Shown: positions 44,961 to 53,448 of the stretch, one piece after another | How positions within the stretch are numbered: the first letter of the stretch is position 1 | Layout of the letters: each line of letters starts with the position of its first letter | DNA from: an uncultured Bacteroidales bacterium | Lineage (GTDB): Bacteria > Bacteroidota > Bacteroidia > Bacteroidales > FEN-979 | Assembly (NCBI GenBank): GCA_903887775.1 | Contig: CAISRB010000033.1 | Coordinates: forward strand, 186,001-250,000 | Direction: 5' to 3' | Length of the DNA stretch: 64,000 nt | The notes under the pieces: model-generated | What the model saw: the letters and a program-made list of their open reading frames with translations, nothing else | What the model was told of the DNA's origin: nothing | Databases searched by the model: none | Position numbers and translations under genes: made by a program

Positions 44961-45662
44961 ATGAAGGCTGTTATTCTTGCCGGAGGAAAAGGCACAAGGC
45001 TTAAACCCTATACCACCGTTATTCCCAAACCCCTTGTTCCTGTAGGGGAAAGGGCCATCATCGACATCCTGATCACAAGGCTCGTGACATGCGGGGTTGA
45101 TGAGGTTTATATATGCCTGAACCATTTCGCGGAAATCATCATGGCATACCTTGGGGATGGGACCAAATTCGGTATTAAGATCAACTATTCACTCGAAGAA
45201 GAACCCCTGGGAACAGTCGCCCCGATAGGACTTATTCAGGGCCTGCCGGAGAATTTTCTGGTGATGAACGGCGATCTGCTGACCGACCTTGATTTCAAAG
45301 AATTGTTTTCAGTTCATATTGCCCGGAATGCCTTACTCACGGTTTCCACTTATCACAGGACAACAAAAATTGATTTTGGGGTGCTTGAGATGGATCCGGC
45401 GAATAACAAAGTAACCGGGTTCCGCGAAAAACCGGAGTATTCTTTCAATGTCAGCATGGGTGTGTATGCCATGAACCGGAAGGTTCTGGACTATGTACCC
45501 AGGAACAAATTCTTTGGTTTCGATAATCTCATGCTCGGTCTTCTTGAAAAGAAAATACCCGTCAATGTTTTTCCATACTCTGGTTACTGGCTCGATATAG
45601 GCCGCCCGGATGATTATGAAAAAGCCAATGATGACCTCGTGAAACTTTCGTCTATTCTTTGA
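44961..45662 (+). CDS. Sugar-1-phosphate nucleotidyltransferase
   Basis: The 233-residue enzyme is a single NTP-transferase domain: GGKGTRLKPYT at the N-terminus, Lys in PKPLVPVG, the NGDLLTDLD metal motif, and FREKPEYSFNVSMGVYAM. It should make an NDP-sugar from NTP and sugar 1-phosphate, probably the substrate of the dehydratase upstream. It resembles RmlA/ManC/PtmE-like proteins, but the CBS domains of PtmE are absent and the nucleotide cannot be deduced. The stop codon overlaps the TTG start of the next gene. Confidence 0.88.
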   Translation: MKAVILAGGKGTRLKPYTTVIPKPLVPVGERAIIDILITRLVTCGVDEVYICLNHFAEIIMAYLGDGTKFGIKINYSLEEEPLGTVAPIGLIQGLPENFLVMNGDLLTDLDFKELFSVHIARNALLTVSTYHRTTKIDFGVLEMDPANNKVTGFREKPEYSFNVSMGVYAMNRKVLDYVPRNKFFGFDNLMLGLLEKKIPVNVFPYSGYWLDIGRPDDYEKANDDLVKLSSIL

Positions 45663-46513
45663 AGAAAATACTGGTTACCGGTTCCAACGGGTTTATTGGC
45701 ATGGCAGCCGTAAAGCGGCTGCAAGCTGAAGGTTTTGATGTGGAAGGACTGGATCTTGCCCAGGGAGATATCACGGATCCTTCTTGTTTTGACAGGTACA
45801 ATCTGAAACGGTACTTTCACGTGATCCATCTGGCGGGTAAAACTTTTGTCCCCGACAGCTGGAAAGATCCGGCATCCTTCTACAGGATCAACCTCACGGG
45901 AACGATCAATGTGCTTGAATTCTGCCGCCGTACGGGAACAGGACTTACATATATCAGCTCCTATCTTTACGGCCCTCCCGAATACCTGCCCGTTGATGAG
46001 AATCATCCAGTTAAAGCCTATAATCCATACAGCCACAGCAAACTCCTGGCCGATAATACCTGCCAGTTCTATGCAATGAACTTTAAACTCAGGATCTCTG
46101 TCCTCAGGCCGTTTAACGCTTACGGGCCCGGCCAGCCAGCCCATTTTATCATCCCCGAAATCATACAAATGGTAAATGATCCGTCAGTTAAGGAAGTTCA
46201 GGTGATGGACCTGAGGCCTAAACGTGATTATATATATATTGATGACCTGGTGGATGCTATTTTCAGGACGATAGAAGGAGAACCGGGAATATATAATGTG
46301 GGGAGCGGACAATCGGTTAGTGTTGAAGATCTGATCAAAACAGTGATGAATCTGAGCGGCATCATCAAACCATACAAAGCTAAAGGTACGGAAAGGCAGA
46401 ACGAGATCTTCGATCTTTATGCAGGGATAGACAGGATAAAGAAGACCCTTCAATGGCAACCGGGAACAACATTTGAAGAAGGTCTCAGAAAGTGCATTAA
46501 TTTCTTGAGGTAA
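45659..46513 (+). CDS. NAD-dependent epimerase/reductase (extended SDR)
   Basis: The 284-residue SDR has GSNGFIG at the N-terminus, Tyr124/Lys128 in YSHSK, and the sugar-binding LRPFNAYGPGQ. It probably acts on the 4-keto product of the dehydratase as an epimerase or 4-reductase. The start is a TTG codon (TTGAAGAAAATA) that overlaps the stop of the nucleotidyltransferase gene by 4 bp. No ATG occurs before the essential glycine motif, so the rare start and translational coupling are both well supported. Confidence 0.85.
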   Translation: MKKILVTGSNGFIGMAAVKRLQAEGFDVEGLDLAQGDITDPSCFDRYNLKRYFHVIHLAGKTFVPDSWKDPASFYRINLTGTINVLEFCRRTGTGLTYISSYLYGPPEYLPVDENHPVKAYNPYSHSKLLADNTCQFYAMNFKLRISVLRPFNAYGPGQPAHFIIPEIIQMVNDPSVKEVQVMDLRPKRDYIYIDDLVDAIFRTIEGEPGIYNVGSGQSVSVEDLIKTVMNLSGIIKPYKAKGTERQNEIFDLYAGIDRIKKTLQWQPGTTFEEGLRKCINFLR

Positions 46514-46561
46514 ATTCCACGCAAACGCAGCGGAAACAGGGGCCGGGGATTGCCACGGGGT

Positions 46562-47410
46562 TCATAATATTGATTCTTTCACAGCTTTTAGGCTCATGTC
46601 AAGGCTTTCAATATGATGGGTGAGAGCCCCGACCGATATGAAATCAACACCTGTTGCGGCATAATCCCTGATATTGCTTTCATTGATTCCACCTGAAGCT
46701 TCGGTCTCAAACCTGCCGTTAATAAGCTTAACGGCCTTTTTCAGATCCGGGGGAGAAAAATTATCCAGCATAATCCGATCCACTCCCCCGTGGTCAACAA
46801 CTTGCTGCAGCTCTGAAAAATTCCTTACCTCGATCTCTGTTTTCAATTCTTTACCATTTTCTTTCAGGTAGAATTGTACCGAATCAATAGCTTTGACGAT
46901 ACCTCCCGAATAATCCACATGATTGTCCTTGATAAGGATCATATCGTAAAGCCCGATTCTGTGGTTCAGGCCGCCTCCCTTTCTGACTGCATATTTTTCA
47001 AGTTCCCGGAGCAGGGGAGTGGTTTTTCTGGTATCGAGGATCCTGGCATCAAACCCTTCGATGAGTTTAACCATTCTGGCCGTGGCCGTGGCAATACCGC
47101 TCAGCCTTTGCATAAAATTCAGGACCAGCCGTTCACATTGAAGAATTGAAGAGATCCTGCCGGATACTTCGAATGCAATATCACCCCTTGCGACACTGTC
47201 ACCATCGTGCAGAATGGTCTTCATTATTAAATCCTGATCAACATGAGCAAAAATTTTTTCTGCAACATGCAATCCGCACAGTATGCCCTCTTCCTTTATT
47301 AAAAGCAAGGCCTTGCCATATGCCGATAAGGGGATTGTTGATCTTGTCGTATGGTCACCATCCCCGATATCTTCATCCAGGGCTTTAATGATAATATCAT
47401 CGAGGTTCAT
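46562..47410 (-). CDS. nadC: Nicotinate-nucleotide pyrophosphorylase (carboxylating)
   Basis: The 282-residue quinolinate phosphoribosyltransferase makes nicotinate mononucleotide from quinolinate and PRPP. It has the family block ILDTRKTTPLLR, RKGGGLNHRIGLYDMILIKDNH, and late EIEVRNFSEL and IMLDNFSP. All catalytic basic residues appear in place. With nadE at the left end of the window, two steps of NAD synthesis are represented. It follows the DUF4783 gene by 6 bp. Confidence 0.97.
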   Translation of the reverse strand: MNLDDIIIKALDEDIGDGDHTTRSTIPLSAYGKALLLIKEEGILCGLHVAEKIFAHVDQDLIMKTILHDGDSVARGDIAFEVSGRISSILQCERLVLNFMQRLSGIATATARMVKLIEGFDARILDTRKTTPLLRELEKYAVRKGGGLNHRIGLYDMILIKDNHVDYSGGIVKAIDSVQFYLKENGKELKTEIEVRNFSELQQVVDHGGVDRIMLDNFSPPDLKKAVKLINGRFETEASGGINESNIRDYAATGVDFISVGALTHHIESLDMSLKAVKESIL

Positions 47411-47416
47411 ATCAGT

Positions 47417-47824
47417 TTATTCTGACTGTATTTGCAATTGATAGATCTGGTAGTCTCCTTTTCCTTTCCGGAGAAGGAAATACAGGCTGTACTTCTTTCC
47501 GCCGGCGGTAAAAGTTCCCATGATGTATTTCGAACCGTCGGCAGAACTCCCTTCCTTGCTTATCGAAACCATACTCACAGGCTTATTGCTGAAAAAGTCC
47601 TTAATGATCCTGGAGGCCTGTGTTTTACTGTAAAGTTCTTTAAAACCGGGAATATTCAGGTCTACCATCTCATTGAAATAATTTCCGAGCTCAACCGGAT
47701 TTCCTTTCTTTATGGCGTCAATGATTTCTGATGAAGGATCTGACTGGCAAAATGCGATGCCTGAAAACCTGATACAGGAAAAAAACAAAATTGCGAAGAT
47801 CCTGAACATGGTATTTTTTTTCAA
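47417..47824 (-). CDS. DUF4783-family exported protein
   Basis: The 135-residue protein has a signal peptide (about 1-26, FRIFAILFFSCIRFSGIAFC) and a small alpha/beta domain (SEIIDAIKKGNPVELGNYFNEMVDL ... YFLLRKGKGDYQIYQLQIQ), the pattern of DUF4783 proteins found in Bacteroidota. The fold resembles NTF2-like proteins with a short cone. Function is unknown. It is encoded just upstream of nadC and divergent from rlmH, a linkage that seems common in the phylum. Confidence 0.85.
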   Translation of the reverse strand: MKKNTMFRIFAILFFSCIRFSGIAFCQSDPSSEIIDAIKKGNPVELGNYFNEMVDLNIPGFKELYSKTQASRIIKDFFSNKPVSMVSISKEGSSADGSKYIMGTFTAGGKKYSLYFLLRKGKGDYQIYQLQIQSE

Positions 47825-47877
47825 AAGTAATGTTTTTAATAATTCCGATATTTGCGAAAGCCGAAAACCCTGCTTGC

Positions 47878-48351
47878 ATGAAGATACGTTTTATTGTCAT
47901 CGGTAAAACCGATGAAGAATATCTCAGGATAGGAATCGCAGAATACCTTAACCGGCTGAAACGTTACGTTCCTGTCGAATATGAAGAGTTGCCCGCGCTG
48001 AAGAATGCATCTTCATTAAATATTTCGGAGCAACAGGCACGGGAAAAAGACATCCTGGAAAAGAACCTGCTGCCCGGGGAGACTGTAGTTCTGCTGGATG
48101 AACACGGCAGGCATATGAAATCAACCGAATTTTCGGGCTACCTGAACCAGCGGATGGTCTCGGGAATCAAATCACTGGTGTTCATGGTTGGCGGGCCCTA
48201 TGGGTTTCATCCGTCTTTCAAAAAAAAGCAATTCGATACGATTGCGCTTTCGAAAATGACATTCTCACATCAGATGGTCAGACTTATATTCGCAGAGCAG
48301 TTGTACCGTGCCTTTACCATTCTCAGAAACGAATCCTACCATCACGAATGA
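47878..48351 (+). CDS. rlmH: 23S rRNA (pseudouridine-1915-N3)-methyltransferase
   Basis: The 157-residue SPOUT methyltransferase (RlmH) modifies helix 69 of 23S rRNA. It begins MKIRFIVIGKTDEEYL and has LLDEHGRHMKS, the knot loop FMVGGPYGFHPS and the C-terminal TFSHQMVRLIFAEQLYRA followed by ESYHHE. I start at ATG 47878 since the upstream 16 codons are not part of the family. Confidence 0.96.
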   Translation: MKIRFIVIGKTDEEYLRIGIAEYLNRLKRYVPVEYEELPALKNASSLNISEQQAREKDILEKNLLPGETVVLLDEHGRHMKSTEFSGYLNQRMVSGIKSLVFMVGGPYGFHPSFKKKQFDTIALSKMTFSHQMVRLIFAEQLYRAFTILRNESYHHE

Positions 48352-48441
48352 AGCCTTGTTCAAGGATTCTGTTAACATTTTTTTAACGAAGGGCTTAACA
48401 AAAATTAACAACGACCGTTTTAACAGCTCGCTGAGCTTTTA

Positions 48442-48449
48442 TACATTTG
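48442..48449 (+). promoter_or_regulatory. Putative -7 element of the Bat operon
   Basis: TACATTTG fits TAnnTTTG and predicts transcription from about 48456, 15 nt before ATG 48471. There is no good -33 TTG. The 90 bp between the rlmH stop and this element is AT-rich, with several TTAAC repeats (48370-48424). Confidence 0.5.
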
Positions 48450-48470
48450 CAGCATCAAATATTAAGATAT

Positions 48471-49463
48471 ATGGTTGAGATGGATATTAAAGCCCTGAAT
48501 GACCGGATCCAAAAGGAAAGCGCCTTTGTGGATATGGTCACAATGGAAATGCATAAGGTGATCATAGGCCAGAAACATATGATCGAACGCCTGCTGATAG
48601 GTTTACTTGCCAACGGGCATATTCTCCTTGAAGGTGTTCCCGGACTGGCTAAAACTTTGGCAATTAAAACACTGGCAAAAACGATCGAAGCAAAGTTCAG
48701 CCGCATTCAGTTTACGCCTGATCTGCTTCCTGCCGACCTTATCGGTACCCTGGTTTACAGCCAGAAAAAAGAAGAATTCCAGGTGAGAAAAGGGCCCGTT
48801 TTTGCCAATTTTATTCTGGCGGATGAAATTAACCGTTCCCCGGCGAAAGTCCAGAGTGCATTGCTCGAAGCCATGCAGGAAAGGCAGGTGACTATCGGGG
48901 ACCAGACCTTCATGCTGCCGGAACCTTTTCTGGTGCTTGCAACGGAAAACCCTATTGAACAGGAAGGGACTTACCCTCTTCCCGAAGCACAGATCGACCG
49001 TTTCATGCTGAAAGTGGTTATCGGATATCCTGATAAAAAAGAGGAAAAACTTATCATCCGTCAGAACATTGGCAATGAAATCGCTTCCGCAAATACTATT
49101 GTCAAGACAGAAGATATTCTCAGGGCAAGAGCCGTTGCCAGGGAAGTTTACCTGGATGAGAAAATTGAGAACTATATTACCGACATCGTTTTCGCATCAC
49201 GCTTTCCGGCAGATTATAAGCTCAAGAAATTTGAAGGACTGATAAACTATGGTGGTTCCCCTAGAGCAAGCATCTATTTGGCGCTGGCTGCAAAAGCATA
49301 TGCCTTCATCAAGCGCAGGGGGTATGTAATTCCTGAAGACATCCGTGCTGTTGCACATGATGTTCTCCGCCATCGTATTGGTCTCACATATGAAGCCGAA
49401 GCAGAAAACATCACATCAGAGGACATTATTAACGAGATTTTAAATACAGTAGAAGTACCGTAA
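48471..49463 (+). CDS. MoxR-family AAA+ ATPase
   Basis: The 330-residue ATPase has Walker A GVPGLAKT at 55-62, Walker B FILADEINR, sensor 1 LATENPIEQEGT and the YPLPEAQIDRF block. MoxR proteins act as chaperones with von Willebrand factor A proteins, and several are encoded just downstream. I start at ATG 48471; ATG 48480 is also possible. The longer frame starting inside the -7 element is rejected. It opens the Bat (Bacteroides aerotolerance) operon that runs to 56817. Confidence 0.95.
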   Translation: MVEMDIKALNDRIQKESAFVDMVTMEMHKVIIGQKHMIERLLIGLLANGHILLEGVPGLAKTLAIKTLAKTIEAKFSRIQFTPDLLPADLIGTLVYSQKKEEFQVRKGPVFANFILADEINRSPAKVQSALLEAMQERQVTIGDQTFMLPEPFLVLATENPIEQEGTYPLPEAQIDRFMLKVVIGYPDKKEEKLIIRQNIGNEIASANTIVKTEDILRARAVAREVYLDEKIENYITDIVFASRFPADYKLKKFEGLINYGGSPRASIYLALAAKAYAFIKRRGYVIPEDIRAVAHDVLRHRIGLTYEAEAENITSEDIINEILNTVEVP

Positions 49464-49469
49464 AAAGAT

Positions 49470-49531
49470 AGCGAAAAGCGAAAAGTGAAAAGCGAAATAT
49501 TTCGCCTTTCGCTTTTCGCCATTTCGCCTTT
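49470..49531. repeat. Intergenic heptad palindrome, copy 3
   Basis: This is the clearest copy. Four 7-bp units (GCGAAAA, GCGAAAA, GTGAAAA, GCGAAAT) are followed by the complementary ATTTCGC, CTTTCGC, TTTTCGC and CATTTCGC. It can fold into a hairpin of almost 30 bp. It lies between moxR and the DUF58 gene inside the Bat operon, 6 bp after the moxR stop codon and 6 bp before the next start codon, so it could lower downstream expression or protect the moxR message. Confidence 0.85.
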
Positions 49532-49537
49532 ACAATT

Positions 49538-50413
49538 ATGGAATCCGCCGAACTTTTTAAAAAGGTAAGAAAGATCGAAATAAAGACCCGGGGTCTGTCG
49601 AATCATATTTTCTCCGGTCAGTATCATTCGGTATTTAAAGGGAGAGGTATGGCCTTCAGTGAAGTCAGGGAATATCAGTTTGGAGATGATATACGGAATA
49701 TTGACTGGAATGTGACGGCCCGCTTCAACCATCCTTATATTAAAATATTTGACGAGGAAAGGGAACTCACGGTAATGCTGCTGATCGATGTCAGCGGGTC
49801 GAATCATTTTGGTACGAAAAAAAGCCTTAAAGAGGAAGTGATTACTGAGATCGCTGCCGTATTGGCTTTTAGCGCCATCCAGAACAACGATAAAGTAGGG
49901 GTGATCTTTTTCAGCGACATCATCGAGAAATTCATTCCTCCGAAAAAAGGGCCGTCGCATATTCTCAGGATCATCAGGGAGCTTGTGGATTTCAGGCCTC
50001 AGCAAAGAGGTACGAATCTCACGGAACCCCTGCGGTTTCTGACAAACGCGATCAAAAAACGCTGCACTACATTTGTTATTTCAGATTTCATCGAACATGG
50101 TTTTATGGATGCGATCAAGATTGCGAATAAAAAGCATGATCTTATCGCGGTTCAGATTTATGATGAGAGGGAAACCAATCTGCCCGATGTAGGCATGATC
50201 AGGGTGAAAGATGCAGAATCGGGAATTGAACAATGGGTTGATTCCTCCGACTTCAGGCAGAGGGCATGGTTTAAGAAATGGAATGACGATCACCAGGCTT
50301 TTCTCAACGACACTTTCCTGAGAAGCGGGGTCGACTGGGTGAAGATCAGGACCGACCAGGATTATGTAAAACCGCTGATCAATCTGTTCAAAAAACGAGG
50401 AGCAAAAAGGTAA
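49538..50413 (+). CDS. DUF58-domain protein of the Bat operon
   Basis: The 291-residue soluble protein carries the DUF58 signature (YQFGDDIRNIDWNVTARF followed by PYIKIFDEERE) and a VWA-like fold with DVSGSN in LLIDVSGSN, a metal-site DxSxS motif. DUF58 proteins are regularly encoded between a MoxR ATPase and the membrane-bound VWA proteins and are thought to be their partner. It lacks any membrane segment. The start lies 6 bp past the heptad palindrome. Confidence 0.93.
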   Translation: MESAELFKKVRKIEIKTRGLSNHIFSGQYHSVFKGRGMAFSEVREYQFGDDIRNIDWNVTARFNHPYIKIFDEERELTVMLLIDVSGSNHFGTKKSLKEEVITEIAAVLAFSAIQNNDKVGVIFFSDIIEKFIPPKKGPSHILRIIRELVDFRPQQRGTNLTEPLRFLTNAIKKRCTTFVISDFIEHGFMDAIKIANKKHDLIAVQIYDERETNLPDVGMIRVKDAESGIEQWVDSSDFRQRAWFKKWNDDHQAFLNDTFLRSGVDWVKIRTDQDYVKPLINLFKKRGAKR

Positions 50414-50417
50414 TTAT

Positions 50418-51377
50418 ATGCGCAGTATTCACATCATCGGTATTGCTTTGTTACTCCTCACAGGAAAGCCGTTATTTCCACAGGATGTCAGGGTCACTGC
50501 CAGGCTTGATACCGGCGCCATGCTTATCGGAGACCATGTTGGACTGAAGCTGCAGTTCAATGGACCTGCCGGGTCACAGGTCCTTTGGCCGGTTTTTAAC
50601 GATACTATTCTGCAGAACATTATCATCATTGGCCGTTCAAAAATTGACAGTAGTTTTTCAAAAGATAAAAAAGACCTGACGCTTACGCAGGAACTCAATC
50701 TGACATGTTTTGATACAGGTGTTTATACATTTCCTCAGATCCCTTTTCGCTACAGGCTGCTTCCTGACACTTCCGTGAAAACGGCCTCTACAGGCCTGAG
50801 CATGCTTATGGTTCATACGGTTAAAGTTGACACTACAAATGTGATAAAACCGATAAAAGGCCCATTGAAAATACCTATCACTTTTCTGGAGATGCTGCCT
50901 TATATTCTGTTGGCTCTTGCTTTGATCGCACTCACACTAATCCTTATATGGTACATCCAAAAAAGAAAGAAGAATGAACCGCTGATCCAGATCAGGCAGA
51001 AAGGGAAACTTCAGCCTCATGAAAAAGCTTTGCGTGACCTTGAGAAACTCAGGATCAGGAAACTATGGCAGGAGGGGCATATTAAAGAATACCACAGCGA
51101 ACTCACTGATATTCTCAGAACATATATTGAGGAAGGATTTGGTATCCCGGCGATGGAAAGCACAACCTTCGAAATCATAGAAAAACTGAAACAGGTGAAT
51201 GATTTTACTGAACCTGTTATTGAGAAGGTTAAACAAATTCTGCAGCTTGCCGATATGGTAAAATTTGCAAAAAGAATCCCCCTGCCTCAGGATAATGAGA
51301 ATGCCCTGAACTCAGGCATTGAATTTATCAGGGAAACGACGATACCGGTGAATGAAAAACCCAGGACAGAAGTTTGA
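50418..51377 (+). CDS. BatD-like single-span membrane protein of the Bat operon
   Basis: The 319-residue protein has a signal peptide (residues 4-20), an extracytoplasmic beta-rich domain (VTARLDTGAMLIGDHVGLKL, reminiscent of the start of BatD), one transmembrane helix (161-180) and a cytoplasmic tail of about 135 residues. The tail contains ALRDLEKLRIRKLWQEGHI and EYHSELTDILRTYIEEGFG. That pattern, resembling the C-terminus of BatD, suggests a shared cytoplasmic partner. It is 4 bp after the DUF58 gene. The identification is by position and layout; no specific biochemical role is known. Confidence 0.8.
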   Translation: MRSIHIIGIALLLLTGKPLFPQDVRVTARLDTGAMLIGDHVGLKLQFNGPAGSQVLWPVFNDTILQNIIIIGRSKIDSSFSKDKKDLTLTQELNLTCFDTGVYTFPQIPFRYRLLPDTSVKTASTGLSMLMVHTVKVDTTNVIKPIKGPLKIPITFLEMLPYILLALALIALTLILIWYIQKRKKNEPLIQIRQKGKLQPHEKALRDLEKLRIRKLWQEGHIKEYHSELTDILRTYIEEGFGIPAMESTTFEIIEKLKQVNDFTEPVIEKVKQILQLADMVKFAKRIPLPQDNENALNSGIEFIRETTIPVNEKPRTEV

Positions 51378-51412
51378 ACCATGGAAGCCAACAAACTCAA
51401 TCTTAACGAATT

Positions 51413-52405
51413 ATGCACGGACTGACCTTTGCTAATCCAGGCTTTCTGATACTGCTGGCGGTCGTTCCTGCTCTGGCTGTCTGGTATTTTTTCCGGAGAA
51501 AGGAAAATCCTGCCGTCTTGCAGGTCAGTTCAATCCGTGGCTTCCGTAAAGATTATGTCCAATGGAGGCATTATTTATACAATGCTTTATACGTTGCAAG
51601 GCTTCTTGCAATAACTCTGCTTATCGTTGCCCTGGCCAGGCCACAGACCAGCCTGAGCAGGCAGTCAATAAATGTTGAAGGGATTGATCTTGTAATTGCC
51701 CTGGATATCTCGGGTTCAATGCTTGCACAGGACTTCCGGCCTGACCGGTTGGAGGCTGCGAAGCAAGTTGCTATGGAATTTATTGACGACCGGCCCAACG
51801 ACAGGATAGGGCTCGTTGTTTTCAGCGGGGAATCATTTACTCAATGCCCTATTACTACGGATCATGCAGTATTGAAAAATCTCTTCAAGGAGATTAAAAG
51901 CGGGATGATCGATGATGGTACCGCACTGGGCGACGGCCTGGCGCTTGCCATCAGCCGCCTCAAGGACAGCAAAGCGGTGAGCAAAGTTATCATCCTGCTT
52001 ACCGATGGCGTAAATAATATGGGCTCGGTTGATCCTCTCTCGGCTGCAGAAATTGCCAAGCTGTTCAGTATCAGGATTTATACCATTGGTATCGGGACTA
52101 TGGGGTATGCTCCTTACCCTGTGCAGACCCCTTTCGGGATCCAGATACAGCAAATGAAAGTCGAAATTGATGAACCCCTGCTTGTCAAGATTTCACAGAT
52201 GACCGATGGAAAATATTTCAGGGCCCAGAATATCACAAAGCTAAGGGAGATATACAAGGAAATTGATAAAATGGAAAAGACAAGGATCGATGTAACTGAA
52301 TTCAGAAAAAAGAAAGAGGAGTTTTTCCCATTGATCCTGATCGCATTTATTCTCCTGGCGTTTGAAGGATTTGCAAGATATGCTGTTTTAAAGACAATAC
52401 CGTAA
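51413..52405 (+). CDS. batA: BatA, membrane-anchored VWA protein
   Basis: The 330-residue protein has two N-terminal transmembrane helices (about 10-27 and 58-76), a VWA domain with the MIDAS motif DISGSM (Asp98, Ser100, Ser102), LLTDGVNNMG, and a C-terminal helix (about 303-323). This is the BatA layout: the VWA domain probably sits on the periplasmic side and is worked on by MoxR and DUF58 proteins. In Bacteroides the operon supports survival in oxygen; the mechanism is unresolved. The MIDAS residues are intact. Confidence 0.93.
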   Translation: MHGLTFANPGFLILLAVVPALAVWYFFRRKENPAVLQVSSIRGFRKDYVQWRHYLYNALYVARLLAITLLIVALARPQTSLSRQSINVEGIDLVIALDISGSMLAQDFRPDRLEAAKQVAMEFIDDRPNDRIGLVVFSGESFTQCPITTDHAVLKNLFKEIKSGMIDDGTALGDGLALAISRLKDSKAVSKVIILLTDGVNNMGSVDPLSAAEIAKLFSIRIYTIGIGTMGYAPYPVQTPFGIQIQQMKVEIDEPLLVKISQMTDGKYFRAQNITKLREIYKEIDKMEKTRIDVTEFRKKKEEFFPLILIAFILLAFEGFARYAVLKTIP

Positions 52406-52414
52406 TTATATAGA

Positions 52415-53446
52415 ATGTTCAGGTTTGCACATAGTATTTTCTTTTTCGCGTTTCTCCTGATTCCGGTTATATCAGCTGTTTTCGTGTTGTTTATGATCAG
52501 GCGGAAAAGAGACATGGATAAATACGGGGAAAGCAATCTCCTGAAGATCCTTGCACCGGAGTTTTCGACGGCAAAACCAATCATTAAATTTGTACTGTAT
52601 TCCCTGGCTGTTGCCGCTGTTGTTATGGCTTTAGCCGATCTCCAGTCGGGATCCAGGATCGAAAAAGTAAAGCGAAAGGGGATTGACCTGATAATCTGTC
52701 TTGATGTTTCAAACTCAATGCTTGCTCAGGATATAAGACCCTATCGCCTCGAACGGGCCAAGCAGGCCATTTTCAAGCTTATTGATAAGCTCGAAGGGGA
52801 TAGGATCGGATTGATCGTTTTTGCAGGAAAAGCCTATACACAGTTGCCTATCACTACCGATTATGCAGCAGCCAAATTGTTTGTAAGCACTGTCAATACA
52901 GGAATGGTCCCCACCCAGGGAACCGCTATAGGTGAGGCCATAAAACTTGCTGCTTCAAGTTTCGGTGATACCAGGCATAATAAAGCCATTGTGCTGATAA
53001 CTGACGGAGAGGACCACGAAGGCCAGGTCCTTGAGCAGGCGGAGTCGGCCTCCAAATCGGGAATCATACTGTATACCATCGGCATGGGCCTTTCAGAAGG
53101 TGCACCTATCCCCGTTTTTGAAGGCGATGTTCAGACAGGCTACAAAAAAGACAAGGATGGTAACACGATTATCAGCAGGCTCGATGAGGCCACTCTGAAA
53201 CAGATCGCCAACGTTGGGAAAGGAATGTATGTAAGGGCCAGTAATTCCGATGCCGGGCTGAATACTGTATTTGAAGACCTTGAAAAGATTGAGAAATCAG
53301 ATATAGAAAGCAAGCAGTTCTCTGATTTTGAAAGCAGATTCCAGTATTTTGCAGGTCTCGCCCTGCTAATACTTGTACTTGACCTTTTTGTTTTTGAACG
53401 GAAAACGAGATGGATCAGGAATATTAAATTATTTGAGGATTTTTAA
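52415..53446 (+). CDS. batB: BatB, membrane-anchored VWA protein
   Basis: The 343-residue protein is a paralog of BatA with the same plan: N-terminal helices (about 8-28 and 55-73), the MIDAS motif DVSNSM (Asp97, Ser99, Ser101), VLITDGEDHEG and a C-terminal helix (about 312-328). It lies 9 bp after batA. BatA and BatB are thought to interact in the membrane. Confidence 0.93.
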   Translation: MFRFAHSIFFFAFLLIPVISAVFVLFMIRRKRDMDKYGESNLLKILAPEFSTAKPIIKFVLYSLAVAAVVMALADLQSGSRIEKVKRKGIDLIICLDVSNSMLAQDIRPYRLERAKQAIFKLIDKLEGDRIGLIVFAGKAYTQLPITTDYAAAKLFVSTVNTGMVPTQGTAIGEAIKLAASSFGDTRHNKAIVLITDGEDHEGQVLEQAESASKSGIILYTIGMGLSEGAPIPVFEGDVQTGYKKDKDGNTIISRLDEATLKQIANVGKGMYVRASNSDAGLNTVFEDLEKIEKSDIESKQFSDFESRFQYFAGLALLILVLDLFVFERKTRWIRNIKLFEDF

Positions 53447-53448
53447 TT

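Noticed and set aside
49470-49531. CRISPR-like repeat array
   Set aside because: Units are 7 bp with no spacers and are arranged as an inverted repeat, not as direct repeats with unique spacers.
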